A DNA stretch of 64,000 bases from JAGTVG01 sp963820995. Its GTDB lineage: Bacteria > Bacteroidota > Bacteroidia > Cytophagales > Cyclobacteriaceae. Below, piece after piece: positions 28,542 through 38,918 of the stretch. The stretch lies in the NCBI GenBank assembly GCA_963820995.1, contig CAWGCL010000002.1, forward strand, positions 1 through 64,000, written 5' to 3'. Each line of letters starts with the position of its first letter. Within the stretch, counting starts at the first letter, position 1. Under the pieces are notes generated by a model. It was not told the origin of the DNA, searched no databases, and saw nothing but the letters and a program-made list of their open reading frames with translations. A program made the position numbers and the translations under genes.

Positions 28542-29388
28542 TTAAAGCTTTGCTACTAAATTAACCACTTCTTTTGCTTCCTTTATATCATGTACACGCA
28601 AAATTGATGCCTTTTTTAATAAAGATACCGTATTTAATACTGTAGTTCCATTAAGTGCTTCTGATGGTTGAACATCCAATAATTTGAAGATCATTGATTT
28701 TCTGGATAAGCCAACAAGAAGCGGATACCCCAATACCTCAAAATACGTAAAATTTTTAAGTAATTCATAATTTTGATCCAGTGACTTCGCAAATCCGAAG
28801 CCAGGATCTGCAATAATATCCTGAACGCCCAGTTCATTTAATTCCTTAATCTTTCTTTCAAAATAAATAATCATTTCTTTGAATAGATTATCATACACGG
28901 TCAATGAATCCATCGTTTTAGGATTTCCCCTCATATGCATCAATATATACGGTATCCTGATCTCTGATATTGTTTTAAACATCTGTTCATCCATTTGTCC
29001 GCCTGATATATCATTGATAAGTGAAGCCCCTTCTTCATAAGCTATCCTGGCTATTGAACTTCTGAAAGTATCTATGGATATCAAGGTATCAGGATAATTC
29101 TTCAGGATTACTCTGATCGCTGGCAATATTCTATCACAGCTCCTCCTGCTCCGAAACATGAGCCGCTCCCGGACGGGATGAGTATCCTCCCAGGTCTATA
29201 AAATCTGCCCCTTCACTTAACATTGTTCCGACACGTTTTTTTATAGCATCATCCCTTTTTACACGGCTTTTACCATAAAATGAATCGGGGGTTAAATTAA
29301 CAATACCCATGATCCTTGGACGATCCAGCACATACAGCATTCCCCGTATATTGAGTGTTTTTTTTACTGAAAATAGTGTATCTTTCAC
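28542..29388 (-). CDS. folP: Dihydropteroate synthase (one frameshift)
   Basis: Condenses p-aminobenzoate with dihydropterin pyrophosphate in folate synthesis. The N-terminal frame (29388 to 29134) has RIMGIVNLTPDSFYGKSR and FIDLGGYSSRPGA, both substrate-binding loops. A shift near 29135 (after VSEQEEL) leads into DRILPAIRVILKNYP, TLISIDTF, LINDISGG, YILMHMRG and IIADPGFGF and ends VVNLVAKL. Joined length is about 281 residues, as expected. cdaA follows five bases downstream. The break is probably a sequence error. Confidence 0.94.
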
Positions 29389-29426
29389 CCCTATATCTGA
29401 TGATCTAATTTAACTGCAAGATAATA

Positions 29427-29963
29427 TTGAATTCAAATACCATCGACGAATATAAGGAAGTAATTAGGGCTTGCAAAGAAGTTTTTGTAAAGAAAACAAA
29501 GGACTATGGTACTGCCTGGAGAATTTTAAGACTTCCGTCAATTACCGACCAGATATTTATAAAAGCCCAACGCATCCGGTCCATACAGGAGAAGGGCCTG
29601 CAGAAGGTGGATGACGATATCAAATCCGAGTTTATTGGCATCGTAAATTATTGCATTATTGCCATGATCCAAATTGAGCTATCCGATAACCAGGAAGAAA
29701 ATATTCCGACTGACCAGCTTATCCGTTTATTTGATGAATCAGTTAATGATACTATTAAGCTTCTAGAGGATAAAAATCATGATTATGATGAAGCCTGGAA
29801 AGAAATGAGGGTCAGTTCCATCACCGATATAATTCTAATGAAGATTTTCCGGGTAAAGCAAATCGAGGACAATCAAGGGAAAACCCTGATCTCGGAAGGC
29901 GTAAAAGCAAATTACCAGGATATGATGAATTACTCCGTATTCTGTCTGATAAAACTTAATTAA
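29427..29963 (+). CDS. DUF1599 protein with internal duplication
   Basis: 178 residues, starting at TTG 29427. Two similar halves are visible: KDYGTAWRILRLPSITDQIF-IKAQRIRSI near residues 24-52 and HDYDEAWKEMRVSSITDIIL-MKIFRVKQI near 117-145. This fits DUF1599, a small family found next to folP in Bacteroidota. The family is associated with nucleotide modification in some annotation schemes, but I make no functional claim. The DoxX gene begins eight bases after the stop. Confidence 0.85.
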   Translation: MNSNTIDEYKEVIRACKEVFVKKTKDYGTAWRILRLPSITDQIFIKAQRIRSIQEKGLQKVDDDIKSEFIGIVNYCIIAMIQIELSDNQEENIPTDQLIRLFDESVNDTIKLLEDKNHDYDEAWKEMRVSSITDIILMKIFRVKQIEDNQGKTLISEGVKANYQDMMNYSVFCLIKLN

Positions 29964-29971
29964 ATCAATAC

Positions 29972-31063
29972 ATGAAAATTCTGGACAATTTTTTAAAATA
30001 CTTTGTAGGCATTTTGTTTATATTTTCCGGCCTGATTAAAGTTAACGATCCCATTGGTACCTCCATTAAACTAAAGGAATATTTTGAAGTTTTCTCCAAT
30101 GAATTTGCTCCCTTTTTTAAAATCTTCATTCCATATTCCCTGGGATTGGCCGTATTCGTTGTAGTCCTTGAAGTAGTATTGGGAATAGCACTGCTCCTGC
30201 ATTACAGGATGAAATTAACCTCTTGGCTCTTCCTGTTGTTGATTGGATTCTTCACTTTTTTGACATTTTATTCAGCATATTTCAATAAAGTTACTGAGTG
30301 TGGATGTTTTGGGGATGCCATTCCATTAACTCCCTGGCAATCTTTTGCCAAAGATGTTGTTTTGTCCGTCTTTGTAATATTGATTTTCATTCGTCGGAAT
30401 CATTTCAAGCCTTTTATGGGGGTTCGAACAGGTGATATTCTGATTGGGCTTGCATTTTTGGCTAATATTTATTTATCCGTACATGCAATACGTCATTTGC
30501 CATATATCGATTTCAGGCCCTATAAAGTTGGGAATAATATACCTGGACTAATGTCCCCTTCAGAGCCTTATAAGTATAAGTATATCATGGAGAAAGATGG
30601 CGAAGAGTTTGAATTTGAGGATTATCCAACCGATACGACCTACAAATACAAGGACATGATCCTCCTAAATCCGGAGGCCCAGCCAAAGATCACAGATTAT
30701 CATATATGGACAGATGATGGGGAGTTCACCGAAGAATCATTTATTGGCGACAAATTGTTTATCATCTTTTATGATGTTTCTAAGTCCAAGTCCAGAAATA
30801 TGGACAAGATCACAGATCTTATTAAGTCGGTTGAAGGCCGCGTTGAAGTATGGGCATTAACTGCTTCTGCCGACACCGAATTTGAAGCTTTCAGGCATGA
30901 ACACCAATTGGCAATTCCATATTTTTATGCTGACATGACAGTCCTTGAAGCTATCATAAGGTCTAATCCCGGGCTATGGCTCATGAGTGACGGTACTGTC
31001 GCCGGCAAATGGCATCATAACGATGTTCCGGATGCCGACACTATTATTGACCTGCTTGAATAA
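29972..31063 (+). CDS. BT_3928-type DoxX membrane protein with a thioredoxin-like tail lacking Cys-x-x-Cys
   Basis: 363 residues. The first 160 form a four-helix DoxX/MauE-like module (FSGLIKVNDPIG, LGIALLLHYRMKLTSWLFLL) with the Cys pair in VTECGCFGDAIPLTPW, as in MauE. After a linker, residues 240-363 have a thioredoxin-like alternation (KLFIIFYDVSKSKSRNMDKI, VEVWALTASADTEFEAF, NPGLWLMSDGTVAGKWHH), but the active-site Cys pair is replaced by SKSKSR. The role is unknown, perhaps redox handling or quinone-linked. Its stop TAA overlaps the ATG of the next gene by one base. Confidence 0.8.
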   Translation: MKILDNFLKYFVGILFIFSGLIKVNDPIGTSIKLKEYFEVFSNEFAPFFKIFIPYSLGLAVFVVVLEVVLGIALLLHYRMKLTSWLFLLLIGFFTFLTFYSAYFNKVTECGCFGDAIPLTPWQSFAKDVVLSVFVILIFIRRNHFKPFMGVRTGDILIGLAFLANIYLSVHAIRHLPYIDFRPYKVGNNIPGLMSPSEPYKYKYIMEKDGEEFEFEDYPTDTTYKYKDMILLNPEAQPKITDYHIWTDDGEFTEESFIGDKLFIIFYDVSKSKSRNMDKITDLIKSVEGRVEVWALTASADTEFEAFRHEHQLAIPYFYADMTVLEAIIRSNPGLWLMSDGTVAGKWHHNDVPDADTIIDLLE

Positions 31064-32124
31064 TGATCCGTTTTATTACAAAACGTCTTGCATATGGCTT
31101 TTTAGTCCTGGTTGGAGTTATTATTGTTGTCTTCTTCTTATTTCATGCCTTACCGGGGGATCCGGTGGCTATGATGGCGGGTCAAAGGACTGATATATCT
31201 ACACGGGAATCCATTGCAAAGGAGCTTGGTCTGACAGAACCATTACATATACAGTTCTTATTATATGTGAATGACCTTTCACCACTTTCTATTCATAAGG
31301 ATATTGTTTCAAACCAGGAGAAATATGAATATAAAAAGATGTTCAAAATAGCAAAGGATAAGGTGCTTGTAATAAAAAGACCGTATTTAAGAAGATCTTT
31401 TCAATCTAATAGAAGGGTAGATGAAATTCTCTTTGAGAATTTGTTAAATACCTTCTGGCTTGCCTTAGCGGCCATGACATTGGCAACCATTTTAGGTATT
31501 GTTTCCGGGGTTGTAGCTGCCCTTAATCAGAATACATGGATAGATCATTTAATAATTTCCGTTTCAGTTATGGGGATATCAATCCCAACTTTTCTTTCAG
31601 CGATACTATTTGCTATTATTTTTGGATACTATCTAAGTGATTATACCGGCCTGAACCTGACTGGTCAGTTATGGGAAACAGACCCGATTTACGGCAGGGA
31701 ACTTCATCTTGAAAATATAATTCTTCCGGCGATCACCTTAGGGATTAGACCTTTGTCAATCATCGTTCAGTTAACCAGAAGTTCTATGTTAGATATACTT
31801 TCAAAAGACTATATGCGCACGGCAAAAGCCAAAGGATTAAGCAAGTTCATAACTGTATATAAACATGGGCTTAAAAATGCGCTAAATCCGGTAATAACCG
31901 CAGTATCGGGATGGCTAGCATCCCTGATGGCCGGGGCCTTTTTTGTCGAGTATATTTTCGATTGGAAAGGTCTGGGTTTCGTAACCATTAAGGCTGTTCA
32001 ATCATTAGATTTTCCTGTTGTAATGGGATCAACATTAATTGTAGCACTGATTTTTATAGTAATTAATATCTTTGTCGATATTCTGTATGCGGTTATTGAT
32101 CCACGTATCAGATTAACTGATTAA
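31063..32124 (+). CDS. ABC transporter permease (DppB/OppB type)
   Basis: 353 residues with six membrane segments. The N-terminus YGFLVLVGVIIVVFFLFHALPGDP is typical of DppB. The EAA loop KDYMRTAKAKGLSKF and the KHGLKNALNPVITAVSGWLA segment contact the ATPase. A hydrophilic insert of about 45 residues (near 75-120) is longer than usual. No ATPase, binding protein or second permease lies nearby, so partners must be elsewhere. The TAATG overlap couples it to the DoxX gene. Confidence 0.88.
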   Translation: MIRFITKRLAYGFLVLVGVIIVVFFLFHALPGDPVAMMAGQRTDISTRESIAKELGLTEPLHIQFLLYVNDLSPLSIHKDIVSNQEKYEYKKMFKIAKDKVLVIKRPYLRRSFQSNRRVDEILFENLLNTFWLALAAMTLATILGIVSGVVAALNQNTWIDHLIISVSVMGISIPTFLSAILFAIIFGYYLSDYTGLNLTGQLWETDPIYGRELHLENIILPAITLGIRPLSIIVQLTRSSMLDILSKDYMRTAKAKGLSKFITVYKHGLKNALNPVITAVSGWLASLMAGAFFVEYIFDWKGLGFVTIKAVQSLDFPVVMGSTLIVALIFIVINIFVDILYAVIDPRIRLTD

Positions 32125-32133
32125 AAATTTATT

Positions 32134-32658
32134 ATGAAGATTTTTCTTACAGGTATGCCCGGTTGCGGCAAATCGACATTTGGCCGAAAGATAGCAAGGG
32201 AATTGAAGCTTGATTTTATTGATCTTGATAAAGAGATAATAAAAAAGGAAGAATTATCAATAACCGAAATATTCGAATTGAAAGGGGAGGATCATTTCAG
32301 GAAAATCGAAAGTGAGTTATTAAAGGAGATTTCCCTGGTAAATGATAATTTTGTCCTTGCAACAGGAGGTGGAGCACCATGTTTTTATAATAACATGGAT
32401 TTTATGAATGAACAGGGTCATACTGTTTTTATCGATACACCTATTGAAACCCTACTGGAAAGATTAAGCCTGAGTGGAATAAACAAAAGGCCCCTGATCA
32501 AAAAAATGGGAGAAGACAATCTATTCGATGGGCTTTCAGAAAAATTAAATGCCAGGCTCCCATTCTATAAAAAGGCCAAAAACATATTTAAATATAATAT
32601 TGCACTCGAAACGGATATTATAAAGCATTTTATACACGGATCGTCAGGAGAGATCTGA
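32134..32658 (+). CDS. aroK: Shikimate kinase
   Basis: Phosphorylates shikimate in aromatic amino-acid synthesis. 174 residues with the P-loop GMPGCGKSTFG at residues 7-17, the substrate region LDFIDLDKEI and the second motif VLATGGGAPCFYNN. The lid KRPLIKKMGEDN contains the adenine/phosphate-contacting Arg. It starts nine bases after the permease stop and is probably the last gene of the run that begins at 29427. Confidence 0.94.
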   Translation: MKIFLTGMPGCGKSTFGRKIARELKLDFIDLDKEIIKKEELSITEIFELKGEDHFRKIESELLKEISLVNDNFVLATGGGAPCFYNNMDFMNEQGHTVFIDTPIETLLERLSLSGINKRPLIKKMGEDNLFDGLSEKLNARLPFYKKAKNIFKYNIALETDIIKHFIHGSSGEI

Positions 32659-32754
32659 CAATTCAGAAATCCATATAGTAGATAGAATTTCTATTTCGAT
32701 CCTGGATTGAAGATTTACCTCAAAAGAATTTCCTCTCAATATTTAATTGCTTCA

Positions 32755-35468
32755 CTAAAAGTTTGATTCAATTCTCGCTCCCACGGCTTCCCAATGTTGT
32801 TCAACATCATTTACATCCGAAGCCACTGCTATATATGGTTTATCAGGATAGAGAATGTTCAATTCTAGTTCTACAGTTCTTTCGTTACTTTGATTGAGGC
32901 TGATTTTATTATCTTTATCCGGTATCTCAAGATTAAATCCCCTTAAGAGATATATCCATATCTTTTTTGGCGGTAATCAAACAAGACACTTTATCAGAAT
33001 CAGTATTTACTTTTACAAAGCTGATATTTACTGCAGTCCTCTTCTTTATCCAGGTTTTCCTGATACCATTTCCGGCTCACTGAGATAAACAGCAAGTGCT
33101 CCCATAAAACGATTTACCGGTTCAACCCAAATTTCCTTATACGTGGCCGTATTGGTGGCTGACCAATTAGGATCATCCCCTGACATGCAATCCATGCCTA
33201 CTGGTAGAGCACCTACGAGGTCCTTCAGACAATACGCAAAATGAGGTGCAAAATCATATCCTTCTCCATACATCAGACTTTGTGAGAATGGATTAGCTCC
33301 AAACAGCCATTGAAACTGCTTGCCGGCAAGCTGCATACCTTGCGTATCTTTTCTAAGTCGGGATGCTTCAGCAAGCGCCCACGTACTTGACATATGAATA
33401 TTTGTATTGCCATGGAACAGGGCATCATAATAAATTGGAAAGGTTCGCAGGACATAATCATTGCCGAGGCTGGTACCATCCAGAAACTGCCGCATCATAT
33501 CTTCCTTCCTGGAATCATCCTCTATGGCTTCAATCTCAGATCTTTTCCAAACTGAATTAGGTAAAAGATCAAACGGTTGGGCAATTGCACTTCCTCGTTT
33601 CATGAAGAATTCACTATGCAAGTACGGTTGCGCTATACCATTGCATCCAGTCTTTATGATCCGGTAGCTTATTGCACAATGAAGCCAATGCGATAAGCGG
33701 CGCTTCCTCAAAGGCAGCATGACGGTTATGGATAACCTCATTCCTTTTCTGAAGAAGTATAAAAGTATCCGGTTATAGGAATGCCATCCACGAAATGCTG
33801 TTCCTGACATTTAACAAGCAAAGATCCAAAATTTACGGCATGCTCAAGGTAGTCATTGCTCCCCGTAAGTTCAGCGAGAAGCAGTGAGGCTGAGGCTCCC
33901 CAGGATGCCTCCCTGTAATCTGCTTCTTCCCAGGTATCCCTGCTGCTATATGCAGCATCCCAATCTTCAATCGCAGCTTCAGAAGCTTGTTTAGCCAATT
34001 CAGGATGTGTGTCTTTAAGCATCATTGCGGCTTTACCCTGAACAGTAGCAGCCAGAAAGTTTTCCCAGGGGACATTCTTCGCTGGAGTTACTACATCATC
34101 AATGGTTCCGATCTCATTGTCAGTATAGATCCTCATAACGCTAAAACTCATATGGTATCCATCACCAAATCTCGTTTTAAGGAGCCATTCTATACCCCAG
34201 GCCAATTCATCGCGTATACGTTTCGATAATTCTTCATACCCTGCCATTTGCTCAAGCCTTTCAAGATTCATCATCATGGCCAGGGAGGACATTGCTGTTC
34301 GCCATGAACCTTGCGACAAATCACCCGCATCGTGCCAACCCCCATTTATTACTTTTTTTATATCCCCGTAAAATCCCTGCCAGTCTTTATGGCATTCCAG
34401 ATGCACACCTGGTACATTATAACCGCAACGCTGGCAGAAGAAGAAGTTTATTGTCTTAAATAATGGTTGGATCCAGATATCCAGATCAACTGGAAATGGA
34501 TTGGATATTTTTTCCCCATATTTCAATTTAAAAATTCCTCTTTCCCTAAGGGCTGAAAAATCAAGTGCCCTGAATGTTCCCTGCTTATTGTTGATCACTA
34601 CCACAGTCCCTTCAAATACTACTTCATCCCGTGAATTCAGAAGCTGAAAAGTATCTCCCCCGGCAAATCCTGCAAATGCTACTTTTGATTGATCAGGCAG
34701 ATATCCAATATGACTATATGAAAATTTATTATTTTCCACCTCCCATCCCTCATACATGTCAGTTTCAACTGCCTGAATTTCTAATTGATCTATATCGTAG
34801 GTTACTATTCCTTCTTCTTCCGGATTATGGCCTCTCAGCATTTGAAATATATTAAAACTCGTAACCTTATCTCTTTTAAGATGGGGGATTTCAAACATCA
34901 CATGGTTCCATTCTCCCGGCTTGAGGTCCTGTACAAAGTGAGAAGACCCATTATAGTCTGTAGCTCCATGGATGGCATCTTTGCAATTCATGCGAATATA
35001 AATGCAGTAAGTAGGCATTGCCGTAGGATGGACGTAAACCCAAAACGAGATTCTGTTATATTCCATCCAGTCCTGTGGTTCATTAAAAGTAAGTTCGATA
35101 TTAGTGCTTCCTCCCTGTCTTCCATTGAAAGAATTCCATTCGCTTCGGTTTTTTTTATAGTATTCCTCATCTCGCAGGGAAGTTCTGAATCTGAGGGATT
35201 GCTTCCCGTCACGTGAGCGCTCATCTGTATAAGCCATTTCACCAATTCCATCAACATGCCAGCTTTTTTCAGATTCGAAGTCATCAATTAATTTTGTTTT
35301 TAATACCTTTTTCTCTTCCCATCTAGCCATCAGGGCCCTTTCCTCAGGCACTTCAAGAGGGAAATCTTTAAAAACTAAAGGTTTTTGATCTGGATCTTTC
35401 TGACTTTTATCATTATCACAGGAAAAGAACAGGGAGCAAAAAGCGAAAGTGAATAGAATTCGTTTCAT
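32755..35468 (-). pseudogene. Glycoside hydrolase family 9 lipoprotein (endoglucanase-like), several frameshifts
   Basis: Surface lipoprotein starting at 35468 (MKRILFTFAFCSLFFSCDND, lipobox FFSC). It begins with a CBM-like beta domain (residues 50-230), then an Ig-like CelD N-terminal domain (SYSHIGYLPDQSKVAFAG), then the GH9 alpha barrel with GGWHDAGDLSQ, whose Asp is catalytic. The frame breaks near 33755 and 33612, recovers EFFMKRGSAIAQPFDLLPN through NTATYKEIWVEPVNRFM (general-acid Glu region), then breaks near 33050 and again near 32940. A C-terminal tail reaches a stop at 32755 (VEQHWEAVGARIESNF). The substrate is probably a beta-glucan. Either real decay or poor local sequence. Confidence 0.78.
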
Positions 35469-35665
35469 TTTAAAAAAGTTATTATTATAATTCAGCTTTG
35501 TGTTATACAAATTACAAAATCTTTCAGACTATTATTTATAATCGGAATATATTGATTGTCACACCAAAAAAAATTTTATGTAAGGAAGGGAAATGAGGTT
35601 TGAGTTTTCAGATTATATAATTCCTCAACAGAAGATCCTGTTAACAGCCGCTCAATAAAACTGGA

Positions 35666-37204
35666 TTAAAAAAAGAATCCGCCAGTTATTAACAATCTTG
35701 TAGAGTTGTTTTTTATTTCAGCTATAGGTGTTGGACCAATTCCCTGATCTTCATAGATGACATAAGGTATCCTAAGGCTCTCGTAAGTAGTATATAATAC
35801 CGCCATATCAATAAAAAATTTCTTTTTTCTATATCCAAATCCACCTGAATAAGTTGATTTGGCTTTATTTAGTTCCTCTGTATCTTTAAGAGGATTGCTT
35901 AAGTAGTTATATCCAAGCCTGAATCTGAAATCTCCAGCCCTGAATTCACCTCCCATACGGTAATTTATAACCGACCTGTACTTCTCCTTAATTTCAGCAG
36001 CCTCATCGTCCAATCCTCCCTGATCAAATCTCAATTTTATGTTGCTGTAATCCACCCATTCAACATCGGCAGTTATAAATCCATTCTTATTAAAGAAGAA
36101 AGCTAAGCCCGTGTTAAGGCGCATTGGAGTTACCAATGAATAGTTCCAGTCATCTGGGATTTGCTGAGAGGTTTGATCACCAGTAAATCCCGGGTCATCC
36201 CCATAATAAATCAATGAAGATTCATTCCAGATGCTGCGCATTGAGGTTTCGTATTTATCGGTAATGGTATAGGATGTAGGTGTAACGTAAGATACGCCTA
36301 TAGTAAGTTTGTTGATGGGCCTTACGACAATACCGAAATTCCCATTTACGCCGGTTCCGTTTATATTCTGTTTTTCGAAAAGTGTATAATTATTCAAAAT
36401 GCTTTCAGGGTATCTGACTTCAGAATAGGTCTTCACATTTTCATACCTAAGGGACATGACACCCAAGCCAAATCCGAAATAAAAACGGTCACTGACATTC
36501 CCACCATATGATATGCCCCATTTGTTAATCGATCCAGAGGTTTCAATGATCTCCTGCTGATCCACTGGAGTATCCGGGGAGGCATATTCAACAAAAGTAT
36601 CCCAGACATTGAATGTTGTATCCCCATTGCTATCCACAGAATAATCATTTATCAGGTAAGTTGCATATGGAAGGTCGACCAGGTAATAATCCCCTGGTTG
36701 TGCTTCGTTTGAGTTACCAAAATCAAGCACAAAATCCAGATAATCATTATCAATATTGGTACCCTTATAAACTACCTTATTACTAAAGTCGTTAAGCCGG
36801 TTATAGGAAAAACCAAAAGTACCTCCCTTCCAGGAACCAGGAATATTGTCAGGCCTTTTGCTATTGAGCGCAACTCCTATATTAGCAAGTCCAAATGCAG
36901 AACTGGAAGCATTTGTTGTAACATCAAGATACGTAGCGTTGGTTGAATTAAAGCCTGCCAATGGAGTTATACTAACTTCAGATCTATTATAAAATCCCAA
37001 TCCGGCAGGATTGGATGTTATTGAAGAGAGGTCTCCGCCCAATGCCGTATTTGCTTCGCCTATGGAACGGATCCTGGCCGTGCCTCCATAGTTCGTCTGG
37101 CTGAATAATAATCCCAATGCTGTTGGTGTTACCTGGGCCAAAGAAGAGTCTAAAATAAATACCGCTCCTAGGCTTAACACTATAAGCTTAAACCACTTTT
37201 TCAT
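35666..37204 (-). CDS. OMPP1/FadL-like outer-membrane protein
   Basis: 512 residues with a signal peptide ending in SSLAQVTP. The N-terminus has TARIRSIGEANTALGGDLSS and ITSNPAGLGFYNRSEVSI, the conserved NPAG motif of FadL/TodX-type barrels. The remainder is beta-rich and ends ITRGFFF-like (LITGGFFF), a terminal aromatic suited for barrel insertion. It is likely a passive or hydrophobic-substrate channel. It follows the Gly/Ser-rich secreted-protein gene by 40 bp on the same strand, so the two may be co-expressed. Confidence 0.85.
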   Translation of the reverse strand: MKKWFKLIVLSLGAVFILDSSLAQVTPTALGLLFSQTNYGGTARIRSIGEANTALGGDLSSITSNPAGLGFYNRSEVSITPLAGFNSTNATYLDVTTNASSSAFGLANIGVALNSKRPDNIPGSWKGGTFGFSYNRLNDFSNKVVYKGTNIDNDYLDFVLDFGNSNEAQPGDYYLVDLPYATYLINDYSVDSNGDTTFNVWDTFVEYASPDTPVDQQEIIETSGSINKWGISYGGNVSDRFYFGFGLGVMSLRYENVKTYSEVRYPESILNNYTLFEKQNINGTGVNGNFGIVVRPINKLTIGVSYVTPTSYTITDKYETSMRSIWNESSLIYYGDDPGFTGDQTSQQIPDDWNYSLVTPMRLNTGLAFFFNKNGFITADVEWVDYSNIKLRFDQGGLDDEAAEIKEKYRSVINYRMGGEFRAGDFRFRLGYNYLSNPLKDTEELNKAKSTYSGGFGYRKKKFFIDMAVLYTTYESLRIPYVIYEDQGIGPTPIAEIKNNSTRLLITGGFFF

Positions 37205-37244
37205 TTTTTGTGATAATCTGGATTAGCTAATCCTCCTTCGATAC

Positions 37245-38750
37245 TTAGTTTCCTCTTCCGCTTCTTGATGCACCTCCGCTTGAGCCACTGCTACGTGAGC
37301 CACCTCCTGAAATAGATCCTGAGGAACTACCGCTACTGGAAGAAGACCTGAAACTTGATCCTGAACTTCCGGAATAACTGCTTCCACTGGACCTTGGTGT
37401 ATAACTACTGTTTCCAGAGGATCTTGACGACTTGTAAGAGCCGCTATTGGACCATGATCTACCTGAACTGCTTCCAGTTGTAACAGATCTTTGCTCCCTT
37501 GTTGATTTATATGAAGGCCTGGAATAGTCTGAGTTTGTTCTGGTTGACCTTACTCTGGCCGCACTTGTGGAATTTAATGAATTTTGCAAATTCCTTGAAC
37601 TAGTATATGTGCTACTTCTTTCGGCTGTCCTGGCTGACACCGTAGATGTTGCATTACGGGATCCATTCCTACTGTAATACTCATTCTGCGATCTGGAGAA
37701 ATCTCTTTCTGCAGAAGCAACTCTGGCATTTGCTGTAGATATACGTTCATTGTTTGTATTTCGAGAAGCTATTGCTCTTCTGGTATTAGGGACATCTTTA
37801 GTGTCGCCAGCTATCTTGTCAGCACCACGGGAAACACGTTGTCTATAAGCAGGTGATCTGAGAGTATTTGATTCAGCAACTGCAGTACTATTTGAAGTTT
37901 TTGCACCGCTACTAACAGGTACTACTACGTATGAATTATATCCTCCTCCATATCCATAAGAATATGGGTTATAATACCCTGCTCCACCGTAACCATACAT
38001 CATGGAATTTCTATACATTGAATTGTAAGCATAAGGGCTATAAAAAGGATCGTGATATCCTCTGTAATATGGATTGCCAAATGGACTAAATGGATCATAA
38101 AAGCCATATGGATTGTAACCTCCGTATCCCATCCCTGTACCATAACCCATGCTCATGCTGAATCCTGGCATATATCCGAAAGTATATCCTAATCCCATGC
38201 TAAAACCAGGTGAAAATCCTCCGCAATAAAACGGATCATACCAAGGATTCCTGTACATACTTGATCTTGACATTGCATTATAACCTCCTCCATAGTAAGA
38301 ACTTGGGTATGGGTAATTTACCTTTTCAGAACCTTTTTCAGTTTCTCCCGGCATCACAGCTCTTTCATAATAATCATCATAATATGAATCACCATCAGCA
38401 ATTTCTGTTGTAGATTCAGTTCCTTTAGGGTTTTCTTTATATCGTTCAATATACTCTGGATTTACTGTTTTTGTTGAATAGTTTTCCTCCAGGTTTCCAT
38501 ATTCAGTTGCACTATAGGCAGGATTTATAACATCACTCTTTGTCGAGTTTTTGGCCATCACCTTATTATCAACATCACTTGCACCGGCATTGACCTTGAT
38601 CATATCCTCATTGAACTTCACCTCTTTCCTGTCACTGGGATTAAAATACATGTCATCGTATTCATCCTGTGAAAAAGAAACATTTGCTGAAACAATTATC
38701 ATTGCGATAATTGCCAGGCTGATAAGTTTTATTTTTCTTCTCGCTTTCAT
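37245..38750 (-). CDS. Secreted low-complexity protein, Gly/Tyr/Met-rich centre and Ser-rich tail
   Basis: 501 residues with an N-terminal export signal (LISLAIIAMIIVSANVSFSQ). After an acidic 90-residue part, residues 150-270 form a Gly-, Tyr-, Pro-, Asn- and Met-rich tract (MGLGYTFGYMPGFSMSMGYG). From residue 290 on the chain is Arg-, Ser- and Asn-rich, closing with a Ser/Gly run (SSGSSSGSISGGGSRSSGSS). No folded domain is recognised. The composition suggests a disordered surface or matrix protein. Its neighbour is an FadL-like barrel. Long Ser codon runs can mislead frame finding, but the frame is consistent from signal to stop. Confidence 0.72.
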   Translation of the reverse strand: MKARRKIKLISLAIIAMIIVSANVSFSQDEYDDMYFNPSDRKEVKFNEDMIKVNAGASDVDNKVMAKNSTKSDVINPAYSATEYGNLEENYSTKTVNPEYIERYKENPKGTESTTEIADGDSYYDDYYERAVMPGETEKGSEKVNYPYPSSYYGGGYNAMSRSSMYRNPWYDPFYCGGFSPGFSMGLGYTFGYMPGFSMSMGYGTGMGYGGYNPYGFYDPFSPFGNPYYRGYHDPFYSPYAYNSMYRNSMMYGYGGAGYYNPYSYGYGGGYNSYVVVPVSSGAKTSNSTAVAESNTLRSPAYRQRVSRGADKIAGDTKDVPNTRRAIASRNTNNERISTANARVASAERDFSRSQNEYYSRNGSRNATSTVSARTAERSSTYTSSRNLQNSLNSTSAARVRSTRTNSDYSRPSYKSTREQRSVTTGSSSGRSWSNSGSYKSSRSSGNSSYTPRSSGSSYSGSSGSSFRSSSSSGSSSGSISGGGSRSSGSSGGASRSGRGN

Positions 38751-38918
38751 ATCTCGTACCCGTTTTAATTTCTAAGTATAAATATACTATCCATTTTTAA
38801 TAAGAACAAATTACAAAAGTTCTCAAAATTACATTGTAATTAATTCGAAGTTTGTAATTTCACACTTTACTAATAATATTTAAGCAAATATCATACCAAT
38901 ATCGCAAAAATTTAAATA

